Positions 41,106-53,167 of a stretch of 64,000 nucleotides of DNA are shown here, piece by piece. Both the position numbers and the translations under genes were made by a program. Location: positions 14,570,001 to 14,634,000 of the forward strand of contig JAMPIQ010000001.1 in assembly GCA_024699855.1 (NCBI GenBank), read 5' to 3'. The DNA is from Aphelenchoides besseyi (Eukaryota; Nematoda; Chromadorea; Rhabditida; Aphelenchoididae). Positions within the stretch are counted from its first letter, which is position 1. Every line of letters starts with the position of its first letter. The notes beneath the pieces are model-generated. The model was not told the origin of the DNA, searched no databases, and saw only the letters and a program-made list of their open reading frames with translations.

Positions 41106-43582
41106 ATGCTCAAGCTTTTGCTTTTCCTGCTTTTGACTCAAGTGACATCATGGCAGAAGTCATGGACTGCGGATGAACTGCACGTCGTGACCGTTGCAAC
41201 CGAAGAAACTGATGGATTTCGGCGGCTTAAGCGTTCAGCCGATGAATTCGGTCATCGACTTCACGTCTTTGGAATGGGAGTCGAATGGAACGGCGGTGAT
41301 ATGCAGACGGAGGTAAAGACGTTGACAGAATCTGTAGAATATCTTTGAATTTAAGGGTGGCGGTCAGAAGATTCGTTTGTTACGCGAAGGATTGGACAAG
41401 TTGTCTGAGACGGGAACTGTCACTGATAAATCGCTGATAATGTTCGTTGATGCCTACGATGTGATCTTGAACGCCGATGCAAAAGAGATCATTCGTCGTT
41501 ATCGTCATGATTTTGTTGATTTGCAAAAAACTCAAATTCTCTTTGGTGCTGAACCGTTTTGTTGGCCAGACGTCAATTTGGTGAACTCATATCCGCCAGT
41601 TACCTTTGGAGAACGATATCTCAATTCGGGACTTTTCATTGGTCCTTTTAGTCGAATCCGAGCGTTGTTACGGGAACATGCTAAGGGAGTGAAGGATAGC
41701 GATGATGATCAACTTTTCTACACACGTTTGTATTTGGACGAGAAAATCCGAAACGATTTCGGTTTGACTTTGGATTCGCTATCACGAATTTTCCAAAACT
41801 TGAACGGATTACAAGAAAAAGTTCACGTCGAAGCCGATGATATCGATGGAAGTGCAAAGGTTTGTTTCTTATCTTTAACACATTTATGAGTATGCTTTTA
41901 GGTGTTCAACTCGCTCTACAACACTCATCCGGTTGTAATCCACGGGAATGGTCCAAGCAAACTCCAATTGAACTCCTTCGGCAACTACATCGCTAATCAA
42001 TTCAACATGATAACTGGCTGTCAACATTGCGACCCACTTGTGAAAATGTCGGACGAGCTACCGCAAATTTCTGTTGCAATTTTCAATGCCAAACCCACAC
42101 CTTATTTCGAAGAGTTTCTACAAACGTTCTTGAGCCTTGATTACCCGAAAGACCGAATCCACTTGTACGTTTACAACAATCAACCGTACAATCGTGAAGA
42201 AGTCGAGAAATTTGCTGATGAGCACACAACAAAATATCACAGTGTTGAAGTGATGAACGTTGTAAAAGAAGTAGATGAGCGACGTGGTCGCACGGATGCT
42301 ATTGATCATGCACTGAAACTCGGCACTGAGTACTATTTGTCGATTGATGCAGATGCTCATCTGAATTCCACTCAAACGATCCGTCAACTTATTCGTCGAA
42401 TTCGCACTTACGATTTGGGTATTTTGTCTCCAATGGTCAATCAACCCGGTCGTTTGTTTTCCAACTTTTGGGGTGCAGTTTCGCCCAAAACCGGATTCTA
42501 CGAACGAAGTGCCGATTACATTCCGATAGCCGAACGTCAACGTCGCGGTTATTGGAATATGCCATTCGTGAATTCTGTTTACATGATTCGAAAAGAGAAA
42601 TTGGCCGCATTGCGTGAAGCATTTTGGTTTGACAAGGACATTGACGCAGACATGAGTTTCGCTAAATATTGTCGTCATTTTGTAAGTCTCTTTTTGAAAC
42701 TCGACGAGAACTGTTGTTTTTAGGGTCATTTCATGTACGTCGATAATCAAGAACAATATGGATTTCTGGTTGAATCGGACTTCTTTGGTGAGCTCACTCC
42801 GCAAACTATACACCGAGAGCTTTACGACTATCCAAACAACAAAGCGGTTAGTTAACACTTGATTAACAAGTTGATTTCTGTTTTATAGTTATGGGAATCT
42901 CGTTATATTCATCCGAAATATCGTCATTACTTGGAGCCTGACACCGCCGTTCCAATGGTTTGTCCGGACGTCTACGATTTCCCATTCATTTCTGAGCGAT
43001 TTGCTTCCGAAATGATTCAAGTGATGGAGAACTACGGCAAATGGTCGAATGGTAAGAACGAGGATGAACGTTTGGCTGGCGGTTACGAGAACGTTCCGAC
43101 TCGAGATATTCATATGAACCAAATCGGAATGCACGGTCAGTTCTTGCAAATCATCGACGACTATGTAGCACCTATGCAAGAGAAATTATTTTACGGTTAC
43201 TATCAAAGAGTATGTTTATTCATTTCATTACACACAAAATTGAACGTTTAGCCCATTAAATCGGACATGATGTTTGTTGTTCGCTACAAACCTGAAGAAC
43301 AAGCGTCTCTTCGACCGCATTTGGACGCTTCGACTTACTCCATCGATGTTGCATTGAATAAACGTGGAGTCGACTATGAAGGCGGTGGAGTGCGATATGT
43401 TCGTTACAATTGTACTGTTCCGGCTGATGAAGTTGGTGAGTGGAATTTAAGTCTGTTCAATTTCATTGAGCTTGTTCTCAGGTTGGTCGATGCTGTTTCC
43501 CGGCCGTTTAACTCATTTGCACGAAGGATTGCCAACTACCAAAGGAACACGCTACATTTTGGTGTCGTTCATCAATCCTTAG
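41106..43582 (+). CDS. PLOD: Procollagen-lysine 5-dioxygenase (lysyl hydroxylase)
   Basis: Seven exons (41106-41312, 41356-41859, 41902-42681, 42724-42846, 42889-43209, 43252-43435, 43482-43582) give 739 residues, near the C. elegans LET-268 length. A signal peptide ([16 protein letters not shown]) targets it to the ER. The N-terminal GT-like part has the FVDAYDVI metal motif, a second glycosyltransferase-like part has LSIDADAHL, and the C-terminal Fe(II)/2-oxoglutarate domain shows [10 protein letters not shown] (His and Asp iron ligands), HLHEGLP (second His) and the TRYILVSF Arg that binds 2-oxoglutarate. It hydroxylates, and likely glycosylates, collagen lysines, needed for type IV collagen secretion and basement membranes. 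The first intron uses an AAG acceptor (41355). Confidence 0.96.
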
Positions 43583-44033
43583 GATAATTAGGTTCTTTAA
43601 CTTGCCATGAAATTTTGTTCTCAAACCACTTGCCTTTGCTCCAATCTCCAATTTTTTGAAATTTGCTTTAAAACAAACGTTATAACGATTTTGTTGTTCT
43701 TATACGGTTATTAATAAAGATACCACAAAAGAACTTCATTTTAATTGCTAACTATTCATGTAATAAATATATTAGACTAAACATCAACGATCGGAATATC
43801 AGCTGAGATCTTGAAGTTATAATCAAACGTTGCCTGAACGCCTCAACTTTTCTAGAGTGTCCGCTCTTCTTTGTTGGATTTGCAGTCAGTTGATTTTGGT
43901 AGTTCGAATAGTTTGCAAGTGTTTGGCGTTTTGTTGTCGTGATTTTGGTGTCCGAGTGTTTTAAGTTCACGACTCTTTTCTTGCTATCGATTCCTTTTAG
44001 ATCTGCGCGAGTTGTACACAGTTAAGAAAAGAG
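43583..44033. other. Intergenic
   Basis: AATAAAG about 43712 ends the PLOD transcript. No other gene. Confidence 0.55.
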
Positions 44034-44865
44034 ATGAGTATCAGTACGCCGTTGAAGAGTTTCGATGATTCGGATAGCGAAGATTTGAGTCGAATGATCT
44101 GCTTGGATATGACCGAAGAAGATCGTTTCATGGATCTGGGAAACAAATTGCTTCCAACGTCTTCGCAGTGTTCAGTCGAGGATTCAAAACGTTCTGATCG
44201 TGCTTCTCAATTCAACAGCTCAGTTCGGAACGAGTGTTCAAATGGAAATCAAAGCTCGTCGATGAAGAAGTTTGCTCGATTCACATTGAACTCTCAGAAT
44301 GAAACTTCACAATCAATGCGAACTGCGTGGAAGTCGACGACATCAAGCAATACAGACGAGTTGGAAAGCCGACCGGAAATCAAACCGCTTACTCATTCAC
44401 CAAGCTCTTCGTCTTCAGGTCGCGAACTTCTCAGTGAGGTCTTGGAACGTCAGTTAATTGCTTTAAATGGACGACAATTTCAATTTCAGAGGATCGAATT
44501 AGAGAACACGTCCAATGTCAAGAACGTTATCTAATCCAACGGGTTCTGACTGTAAGTCCTCCAACACACAAACTGTCGAGTATTTTCAGTCTCGTACTTC
44601 CGTGGCCTTACTCTCCGACTCAATCGCCGTCTATCGTCTTAGGAAGAGTGTTGCCGATCCAAACAACGCCGTTGGTGTGATTGTCGATGTTTCGCTAAAA
44701 GTCAACAAACAAAATGAATTGAACGATCGTTCAGTCACTTATCAGCCTGGAGATCGAGTTTTGCTTCCGGATCATCGAGGAATCCTGTACAGCGACAATG
44801 CAATTCCAGGAGTGATATTCGAGTTGTACCGTAAGGGAGAAATCATTGGCTTTTCCTGTCGATGA
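44034..44865 (+). CDS. Hypothetical Ser-rich protein with conserved-looking C-terminus
   Basis: Exons 44034-44448, 44490-44551 and 44590-44865 join in frame to 250 residues. The N-terminal half is Ser/Asn/Asp rich with likely phosphorylation sites (SFDDSDSEDLSRM). A short predicted helix spans LLSEVLEQDRIREHVQC. The C-terminal 90 residues look folded, with beta-like strands (AVGVIVDVSLKV, YQPGDRVLLPDHRGILYS, PGVIFELYRKGE). Without splicing the frame stops at 44534. The next gene starts 98 bp after the stop, close enough for a nematode operon. Family not recognised. Confidence 0.7.
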
Positions 44866-44962
44866 GATTCCATCAAGTTTTCTTGTTGTCAGCCATTTTA
44901 CTCTACAGATATTTTGACACTGAATAAAATACTTTCAAGTCAACAATTCTTCTCAAAAATAC

Positions 44963-47284
44963 ATGTTGGAGACTCATAGCCTGAAATCCAACGTCTTAAA
45001 CGTGATCTGCTGCTTATGCTTTTCTCAACTCGACATCGATGTCGAAATTCGTAAGTATGATGTTGTAAAGAGCCAATAAACGTGTTTATTGTGTTTAACA
45101 GAATGTAGCGATTCGCACATGTCAGCGTTCACTATCCGACCAAAGAACAAGGTATATGACGAGACAACTTCAAATGTTATGCGCTCTCACTCTATGTTTT
45201 CAAACGATTGCGGTGCTCAGAAAACAACGAAGTTGCTTTTGCTGCCCGAGCACAAAGAGCTTCCTTTCTGCTCAGTCATCACCTTCCATCTGCCCGTCGA
45301 TTCCCAACAGCCTACTTTAGATTTCACTTATTCTTCTAACAACATATTTTCGTTTTGTTCACTTCTGATGTCAAAGGCAATAGATGAATTGAAAGCTCAG
45401 GGAGACGATCAGTTCGAGCGCGGCTACTATGCAGAGGCCATCAACAGCTACAACTTAGCAATTTTCATAGCGAAATCCAAAGACAAGTCGAAAGAGGAAC
45501 GAGCAGCCATTTCGGTTCTGTATACCTATGCTTCTCAAGCGTACATCAAGATCAAACAGTTGAGTTCGATGCTTTGGATCACAAACTTTGTTGTCTTTCA
45601 GATCCGAAGAAGCTGTGAATTCGGCGACTAATGCACGGTTGTGGGATCCGAACGCTCAGACAGAGCTCTACTATCGTGCTATAGCCAAATACTGTTTGAG
45701 AAAAATTGATGAAGCAAAAGTCGATTTGGACAGCTTTCTGAAATTGGATCCTACAAACAACGAAGTCTTGAATATGTGCAAACGTTTTGGTTTCCTCGAT
45801 TTGATTGAAAAACATGACAAATCCAAAAAAAATGGTCAAGGTTGGCGTCGGGCATTCATAATGGCCTACCTTCGTCCACATGTACAAAAGATATGCACAA
45901 AGTTTATGGCCGGTAACGGCTTTGCAAATGAAGCAGAGCTGATAATTCCACTTCTTCGAATGGCGGTACGTTTTCAACATTCTTTCCAATTGTCTTCTTT
46001 TTCAGTTCTTGTCCTCTGGTTTCGCTTCGACTTTACAATCGCTTATGTCCGGAAGTATGGTCATCGGAGATAATTCATTCCGTTCATCCAATCCATGCGC
46101 TAAACTGAATTTACCGTTTGCTTTCCAACGTCTAGCGCATTCGGACGTTGTTTTTTCCGTACTCACGTTATGGTTCCAAAAACATTCATTAATGACGTTG
46201 TTTCGCGTCATTGAACTCACTGATATTGATTACATAATATCAAATGCTAAAGAAGATAATAATCTCTCTGTTGTTCTTCACAAAGGTATTGATCAACGAG
46301 TTTCGTGTTTAATGAATAGATTTGTAGAAAAACACTTTTCTCACGCTAAAACTTACGATCCACTTCTTCTTACAGAATTCACAAAAGATATCCTCTTGCG
46401 TGGTGAATTGGCAAAGTCGATTACACGATTGAAAACTGTTGGCCCATTGATTGACCCGTTAAAAATGTCTTTTCCGTCCTTGAAAGTCTCTGCCTTCGAT
46501 TTGAATCAATGTTTCCTGACCAGTAAGCCGATGCATAAACACGTTTCAGATGGCATTTCAGATTGGGCACGAAATCCGCCGTCATTGCCAATCGAATGTT
46601 TGTGCTTGGAAAATGCGTCAAGATTTGACATCATCTCGACGTTTCAGTAAGTTATTAGCTAGACTTTTGTTACTTGTATATTTTTCAGCAACGTGTGCCC
46701 AACGTTGAAACAAGCGACAATATATTGTTTACTTGTTCCCGATCCGAATATCGAAGACAGAGTGATCGTAGACCCGCAATTTCGATGGAAAGCCGAACAG
46801 TTGAAAGCTTTCGCCCCCAATTTGAAAGAAGTAATTGGCACTGCTCAATTCAACGTTCATTATTCTGTAAATGATCTTGTTAACATAGCAATCAAATCAT
46901 ATATTGCAGGAAGTGGATACATACTTCCGATTGAAAATAATAGACAAGATCAGACAGCTTCTTTTGGCCGTAGAGAAACTTCGTTGTCCGTGGGCTAAGA
47001 CAGAAGTTCTCACTAACATTGCCTTCGTTACTGAAGAAAACCGTCTTCGTATTTCACGCGCCAAACATTTGCGTTTTTTGGATATGTTCGTTGAAGATAC
47101 TCGTTTGCACAATGAACTGAAACTTGAAAGCATCAAGCTGATGGTAGGACCAGTGCCGTATAATGGGTTGTTATGCGACGCGACTAATCAGTCACATTTC
47201 GCAATGATTGTAATCAAAGTCGCCGATGTTTTGTTCAAATTTACGTTCACGGCAGAATCGAGTTGTTCTGTTCATTTTGTCTAA
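44963..47284 (+). CDS. TPR-domain protein of about 700 residues
   Basis: Exons 44963-45050, 45102-45558, 45602-45965, 46006-46646, 46689-46866 and 46910-47284 join in frame (701 codons). A tetratricopeptide region is clear from about 45400: KAQGDDQFERGYYAEAINSY, then AAISVLYTYASQAYIKIK, EEAVNSATNARLWDP and ELYYRAIAKYCLRKIDEAK, similar to the N-terminal TPRs of co-chaperones. The remaining 450 residues are not recognised. An in-frame ATG at 45368 directly before the TPRs is an alternative start, and an AATAAA inside the first intron makes the upstream exon less certain. TPRs usually bind the C-terminus of Hsp70/Hsp90; that role is inference. Confidence 0.7.
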
Positions 47285-47550
47285 CTTTTTATTGTTTGGC
47301 TAAATAAAATTTGGTGACGGCATTTAATCAGCTGAGAATAACAAACTATCCAGAGTCCTACGCACAAAGAGCTGTCGTGCACTTCAGTTGTTTGACTTCG
47401 AAATGGTCATTCACTCAGAGACCGAAATCGTTGTCAGAAACTAGTTCACTGAGTTTGCATAAGTCTATTGAAGCTTTTCCTGTTGACTTGAGATCAGACA
47501 CTTTCATCGTTGTGATTACAGTTGGGGTTCAGGTTTAATCACGACATAAA

Positions 47551-49123
47551 ATGGCTCCACCAACTCCACGGCGTCGTCCGGGAGTAAGTTTATGTTGCAG
47601 ACAGCTAATCAAAGAGTTTTAGATGGGAACGAACTTGCGAAAACGTTTAACTCGACGTATTGCTCGCAAGGGCAATCCAGCGAAAACTGAGAACATGACT
47701 CTAGACGAGACAACGGAGGAAAGTCCAACTGTTGAAGTGGAGGTGTGTTTGTGACTGCAAAAGACAAATCAAAACTTTAGAGCGAAAATGAACGTCGTCG
47801 ACCAATTCTCGAATCACAGTTGGCATCGATTATGAACGCATTTGTCGATCACGTTGCTTCGCTTGGCTTCGAGGGCCTACGCTGTGAACACGCGCAGTTG
47901 AAGGCCTTCTTACCGGATAATCGTTCAACTTTCGCATTCGAAGCAAATCGCATGCGCAATCGGTCAGCTTGAGAATAAAAACAAACTCGGATAGATCCCT
48001 TTCAGTTACACTGATCAACTTTGTTACGATGCCACACGTGTAAAATTGACCTATAATGTGCCTCCGGATGTGGATTACATTCACGCAAACGTTGTTGATA
48101 TTCCGGGAGTTGGAAACCGGTTTATCTGTACTCAAGTGAGTTGATGAAGTTGATCCAATCAACGGAAATTTAAGGGTCCATTGCCCGATACTGTAAACGA
48201 TTTCTGGCGTATGGTGTTTCAGGAGAAAACCGTTTGCATCGTGAAGCTCTGCCACTTTGAAGAAGATGGCAAATCGAAGTGCGCACAGTATTTTCCACAA
48301 ATCGAAGGTGAAACCAAAGAATACGGCTACTTTGTTGTTCGACATGTGAAGGTATGTCGATGGAGAGAAGTTGCGAATTGAAAAGTTCAGACGGATCGAA
48401 ATTTCGATCGAGCATTCGATTGTACCACATTAGAGTTGGCCGAAAAAACGAATCCATCATCCTTGAAAATTCAATTGTTCGCTTGGAAACAATGGCCAGA
48501 CAAAGGTGTTCCACGTTCAGGTTTCGGTGTTCTTCGTTTGATTCGCAACATACGCGAGTTTCGCAACGGTAACGTTGTGGTTAGTTTTTAGTATACGAAC
48601 AACATCAACGTTTTTTGTAGATTCATTGTAGTGCTGGAGTTGGAAGAACAGGTAACGAGGGAATTCAAAGCCGTTTTATGATGTTCGTTTAGGAACGGTT
48701 GTTGCTTTGGCGATTTGTGTTGTTCGACTGTTAAATCGAAAACAAATCAATGTAAGTTCTTGTAACAACAATAGTTGTATTGTTTTTTAGGTTTACGAGA
48801 TTGTCAAAGATCTTCGTTGTCGTCGTCACAATTCAGTTCAAACCGAAGCTCAGTATCTTTTTATTCATCGTACATTGTGCGAGTACATGAAATCGAAGGG
48901 TCTTCAACGTTCAGCAATTCCACAGTTTCTCACCGAATACGCGATTCATATGAAGAACTTGGCCAATCCAATACCTTTGCCAATTCAACAAGCCCCGATT
49001 CAGCAGCCACCTGTTCAACAACCTCAACGTCCGGCTCCTTTGCTTCAACAACAACAAGTCCAATCCACTCCTCAGTTGGCTGCTCAACCCGCACTGATTA
49101 TGCAACAGCAACCACAAACTTGA
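47551..49123 (+). CDS. Non-receptor protein tyrosine phosphatase
   Basis: Nine exons (47551-47583, 47623-47742, 47781-47962, 48006-48135, 48175-48351, 48391-48579, 48621-48651, 48693-48751, 48791-49123) give 417 residues in one frame. The PTP fold shows DYIHANVV, the WPDKGVP loop with the general-acid Asp, and the active-site HCSAGVGRTG with catalytic Cys and Arg. The small 31-nt exon encodes most of this loop. QTEAQYLFIH near the C-terminal side supplies the Q-loop. The last 60 residues are Gln/Pro rich. No signal peptide or membrane segment, so cytosolic. Nematodes have large families of such short phosphatases, many expressed in sperm; that role is not shown here. AATAAA near 49155. One intron uses an AAG acceptor (48174). 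Confidence 0.92.
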
Positions 49124-50862
49124 CTTCTTTTCCTTATATGAAATCATCCGTCGAATAAACGAAAAGTCCGGTTAATAACATCGTTGTTTTCAATCTTTGT
49201 AGAATTTCATGTCAGAACATATAACTGAAAATCTTTTAGTTTTGAAGTGTTTGTAATTGAGAAAGCGATTAAAAGCTTGTTTGACTCTACAGACCACTAA
49301 AGTCAAGGCCAATAGCGGCAAACAGTTGCAAAGTCAAAAGGAACCTAATTAAGCTTTACGTTATTCAATTAAAGACCGCAACGGCATACCAAAGATTTCG
49401 ATTCTAACAAACGAGTTTCAAAACCTACGGAGGCCTTCAGTTCATGCGTAAATTCAATCGGATCATTGACGTTGAAATGGTTTCGGAAGTAAACATGAAC
49501 GGCTATTAGTTTGCAGCTAATTAGTTTAGGTATCTTCAGAGCGAATAAACCACTTGTCAACAATCGTTTATTGTTATCGTCAGTCGATTGTTGTGGTTTT
49601 GACGTGGACTGCGAATCGGTAACGGGCGGCTGCAAAACGAATTCTCATGATGGTCGCCCTTTGCATTCCTATTCATCACATGCATTTTCCTTCGTCGACA
49701 TTTTTATGTTTGTGTCGCTCTCTTCCTCTCCCTCACTGACCATCAAACAGCCAGTCGCAGTCCACTCTTTTCAGTCGCAGCCAGTGCGCGAACGTTGGTG
49801 TAGAGTGGCGATTTTAGGGCGTTGAGAGACTGCTCTCGCACTTTTTGTTCTGCGCTCCACAACACACAACGTCGTCTTTCGTTCTCGTCCCAACTTGTCG
49901 TCCGTTTATAAACGCGCTGCCAGCCGCAGTTGCTCTGCAAGCAAACCAATCTCGTTGGGCACGCACAAAAACCTTCAAGCGTGCAGTCAGCTTTCGCCGT
50001 TTTTTTTTGCCTTTGTGCGGACAGCCATCTTCTTCGTCGCATTTTTCTACCCGGCTGCTTTGTCACGGTTTTTGGCTGGACTTCGGCTGTGGCGTCTATG
50101 CTCTTGCTTTCCGTTTTCAGTCGCGCCTCAATTTTCGGAATTCTTTTTCGCGACCGTTTTCCGCAGTTTCGTTTTTGCGGTTCGTATTCCAACGCAAAAC
50201 GGCTCCCGTTTCCCAATGAGTTCGACTCTCCTTTGACGGCGCTTCGTTCAGCCATCAGTTAACTGATTTCGCCGCTTTCGACTACCGCAATTCGTGTTGT
50301 AAACGTCGCAACGGCATGCTTTTTAAGTGTCCTCCTCGCCAGTTTTCGTCCGTCGCTCTTCTTTCCCTCCACACGTCCACTTCACGCAGCTGCTTTTATA
50401 GACGTCCCTCCATTTTTCGTCGTCATCGAAAACCACAACGTGCCGTCGTGTTTTTGAGCGCAACAAAAAACTGCGCGCCGTGCGTTTCACACACAAACAA
50501 ATGAGAGAAAAATCTCGAGTCGTCCACTTTTTATGCGCGACAAAGTTTTTGATGTGCGCGAGAAAAAGATGCGCAAACGAACGCCATTTTGGTCATTTCG
50601 CGCTCCGCTCTTCCCTGTGGCAAAGAAGCCCTTCAATGCAAATGACCAGCCGAAGTTTCACAACGAAACCTCAGCAGCTTCTTTCACGCGCTGAAAGCTG
50701 CTAATCCGAGCTGTCCAACGGGCATTGCATCGGAGTTACGAAACAGTCGTTTAGTTCTACTTTATTGCGCAACTTTGCGTGGGATAATCGGGGAATCTGT
50801 TTTATAAGATCAACAAATACAACTTCCTCAATAACTCTCGAGTGTTTGCAGGTTGTTCGACG
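49124..50862. promoter_or_regulatory. Long intergenic region with GC-rich promoter-like block
   Basis: 49124-49640 is AT-rich. 49640-50700 is rich in CG steps and T runs and is open in several frames on both strands (up to 170 codons), but none has a domain or splice signals, so I treat it as promoter and 5' leader of the BED-like gene. Confidence 0.4.
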
Positions 50863-51956
50863 ATGAGTTCGACTGCCAACTTGCCGTCTCTTTTGTTCTC
50901 GAGCCAAACGCTGAATCGTCGTTCGAAATTGGCTCGTGATCAATATCGACCAGAGAAAGTACGTTCTTTGAGTCAAAGTTTGAAATCCTTTCGTAGGTTG
51001 AGCAGAATCTACAAACCGGTTTATGGACGTTGGCGCCAAACATCAAACGTTACGGTTTTGTGGAGATTTTGGAAAAAGGCGAAAAGATCGGATTGGTCAA
51101 ATGTGCTTATTGTTCTGTCACGTGCAGCCGAAACAGTTTCAAAAAAGTCAAGTAAGTTCGATCATTCATTGCGTCATTTGATTTTTAAATTTAGAAGTCA
51201 CTTCTATGAAGAGCATAATCAAGACGGTGGTGGAACTTTGCTACCGGTTCGAAAAAAACTAAATGCTTCCAACGGTTTGAATTCCACTGACGACTACACA
51301 CTTCTAAATGATGACGACGATCAACTCGACGATTCTCCGTTATTGCACGATAACAGCGGACATAACAAACTGACGGGAACCGATTTGGAACAACTGAGCA
51401 TCGAACAGATTCTCTCTCGACTCACTAGTGGATTACCTTTGCCGGAGCACGAAACGGACGAAATGGACAAAGAAGTGGATTTTGATTCATTCCCATCTTC
51501 GCACAATTCTCCAGTGGTTGTTTATCAGACAACACCCGCCATTCAACGAGTCCAATCACCGTCGCAATCCGCTCAACCACGCGGCGATTTTCCATCGTCA
51601 ACTCAGAAGTCCAGAGTTTCGTCTGCCGCCGTCAATGACTCACCATCTTCCGGAACACCGTGTTCAACGACAGCAAACTCGGTTTCTGGGAATCGAAAAC
51701 CGTTGAGTCCACGATCCAATTCGCCGGCATTGACACAGACAAGCGGCTCGAGAAATGAGGACGACAGTCTTGGCGTATTGGTGAATTCAACATACCGGTA
51801 AGATCCGACCTTCGATAATTGCGTTAACCGTTTGATTTCAGAACGATTTCCTCACAAAACCGCCGACTAGCCATCGAGTTCAAGTGCAGTCTGATGAAGC
51901 TTATGGCCGAATTTGAAATGCGGATGTTGGATACCGAACAGAACAATCGATCTTGA
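50863..51956 (+). CDS. BED-finger-like, Ser-rich nuclear protein
   Basis: Exons 50863-50958, 50997-51151, 51195-51797 and 51842-51956 join in frame to 322 residues. After splicing, residues about 33-95 contain LWTLAPNIKRYGFVEI, then CAYC and, about 20 residues on, HFYEEH: a Cx2C...Hx4H arrangement after aromatic residues, like a BED-type zinc finger. The rest is acidic then Ser/Pro/Asn rich (SPSQSAQP, NRKPLSPRSNSP) with a short helix at the end (LMKLMAEFEMRMLD). A DNA-binding or chromatin role is inferred. Unspliced reading destroys the finger, which supports the introns. Confidence 0.65.
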
Positions 51957-52322
51957 GTTATTTGCTCCGCGAAATTGAAAGTGCATTTCTCTTCCTACTT
52001 TGATCTTTAAGTTATTTTCGCCAAACATCAAAACTCCAGTTCTTTTGATTACCTCCAAATTCTCCCATGCAATTGATTGATAGAGTGATTCTGAACTTTT
52101 ATCTTGCTAAGTCTCAAAATCAAATAAATAGATCAAATTTTTGTTAAGGTACCCACTGCTTAGTGTCAAGTCAATCAGAACATTAGATGGTTGACCATTT
52201 GCCCAAAACTACATCTTCTGTTGAAAAAGGGGAAATCGTTGAATCAGCTACAAAAAATGACAAACAAATGGAATTTGACGATCTTCGGAAAAACACGGGA
52301 GTTGAAATCTTGTCGCCGTCCA
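51957..52322. other. Intergenic between convergent genes
   Basis: Holds poly(A) signals for both neighbours, including AATAAATAGATC near 52122. No other gene. Confidence 0.6.
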
Positions 52323-52795
52323 TTAGTATTTGTATTTGGTGCTGTAGTCGCGAGGCGAAACCACCAAACCGCGACCTTTGCGTGCTCCACGATAAACGGT
52401 TTCGATGATGTCGATCAGTTCCTGTGGCTCTTCGATTGGCCAATTGATTTTGTTGTTGTTTCCGGTCCCCAAATCGACCATGATGTGTTTGTTGCGAAAG
52501 AAAAACATGACGGTAACCGGATCGTACAACTCGTACATCGTATTGAAGTCCGGGGTTTCCGTCGTGTCAACCACGTAAATCACAGCAAAGTTTTTGACCA
52601 GATTTTGAATTTTGTACAAAGTCTAAAAGTCGGAAATAAGCGAAGAAGATGTGCAACGCAATTTACCTCGTCCATTCGCATACAACTCGGATCCCAATCG
52701 TGACCAAAGCGAATGACAACAACACGATCTTCTTCCGATAAAATCGCTTGGTCCACTTGCCAACCGTTGAGTAAATGAGGCAACAAGTACGACAT
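52323..52795 (-). CDS. TXNL4A: U5 snRNP thioredoxin-like protein DIM1
   Basis: Two exons (52795-52667 and 52622-52323) give exactly 142 residues, the invariant length of DIM1/TXNL4A. Conserved stretches: MSYLLPHLLNGWQVDQAIL, VVVIRFGHDWDPSCMRMDE, NFAVIYVVDTTETPDFNTM, VMFFFRNKHIMVDLGTGNNN and RGLVVSPRDYS. It has a thioredoxin fold without the redox CxxC and is a structural part of the U4/U6.U5 tri-snRNP, essential for pre-mRNA splicing. No anomalies. Confidence 0.98.
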
Positions 52796-53167
52796 TGGAA
52801 TAAGATCGTTCTAAAACCTGAAACGAATCAAATCAACGACTTTATCAAACGTTAAACTCACGATAAAAGGATGGTTGTCCGAAATGAGTATTGAATCGAT
52901 TATGTTCAGCGAAAATTCGAGATGCTAAAGTTAACGTGCCAACTGTTGCGGTTCAACTGAAGTCAAGTGTCATTTGCGTAGACATAGTAGTCAATGGAGA
53001 GTTGTTATAAGACACTATTAGTTATACAATGTTAAGAGCTTGGCAATTGCAGAGTCAAATTCAATACTAAATAGCTTCTGTTGGAACAGTGGTCAACTCC
53101 ATTCGGTTTCAAAGTTTATTTCGCACGGATAGAAAAACAGAAGAAGTTCAGTGACCACGAACATCGC
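52796..53167. other. Intergenic
   Basis: No gene. It contains the DIM1 upstream region; a possible 5' leader intron with GT..AG lies at 52804-52860 on the minus strand. Confidence 0.5.

Noticed and set aside
42118..42858. 246-codon open frame on the minus strand
   Set aside because: Antisense shadow of conserved PLOD exons.
47311..47538. 75-codon open frame between the TPR gene and the phosphatase
   Set aside because: No domain and no splice support; overlaps the 3' end of the TPR transcript.
49743..50262. Overlapping long open frames on both strands (up to 170 codons)
   Set aside because: Several frames are open at once, which reflects base composition, and none has recognisable protein features.
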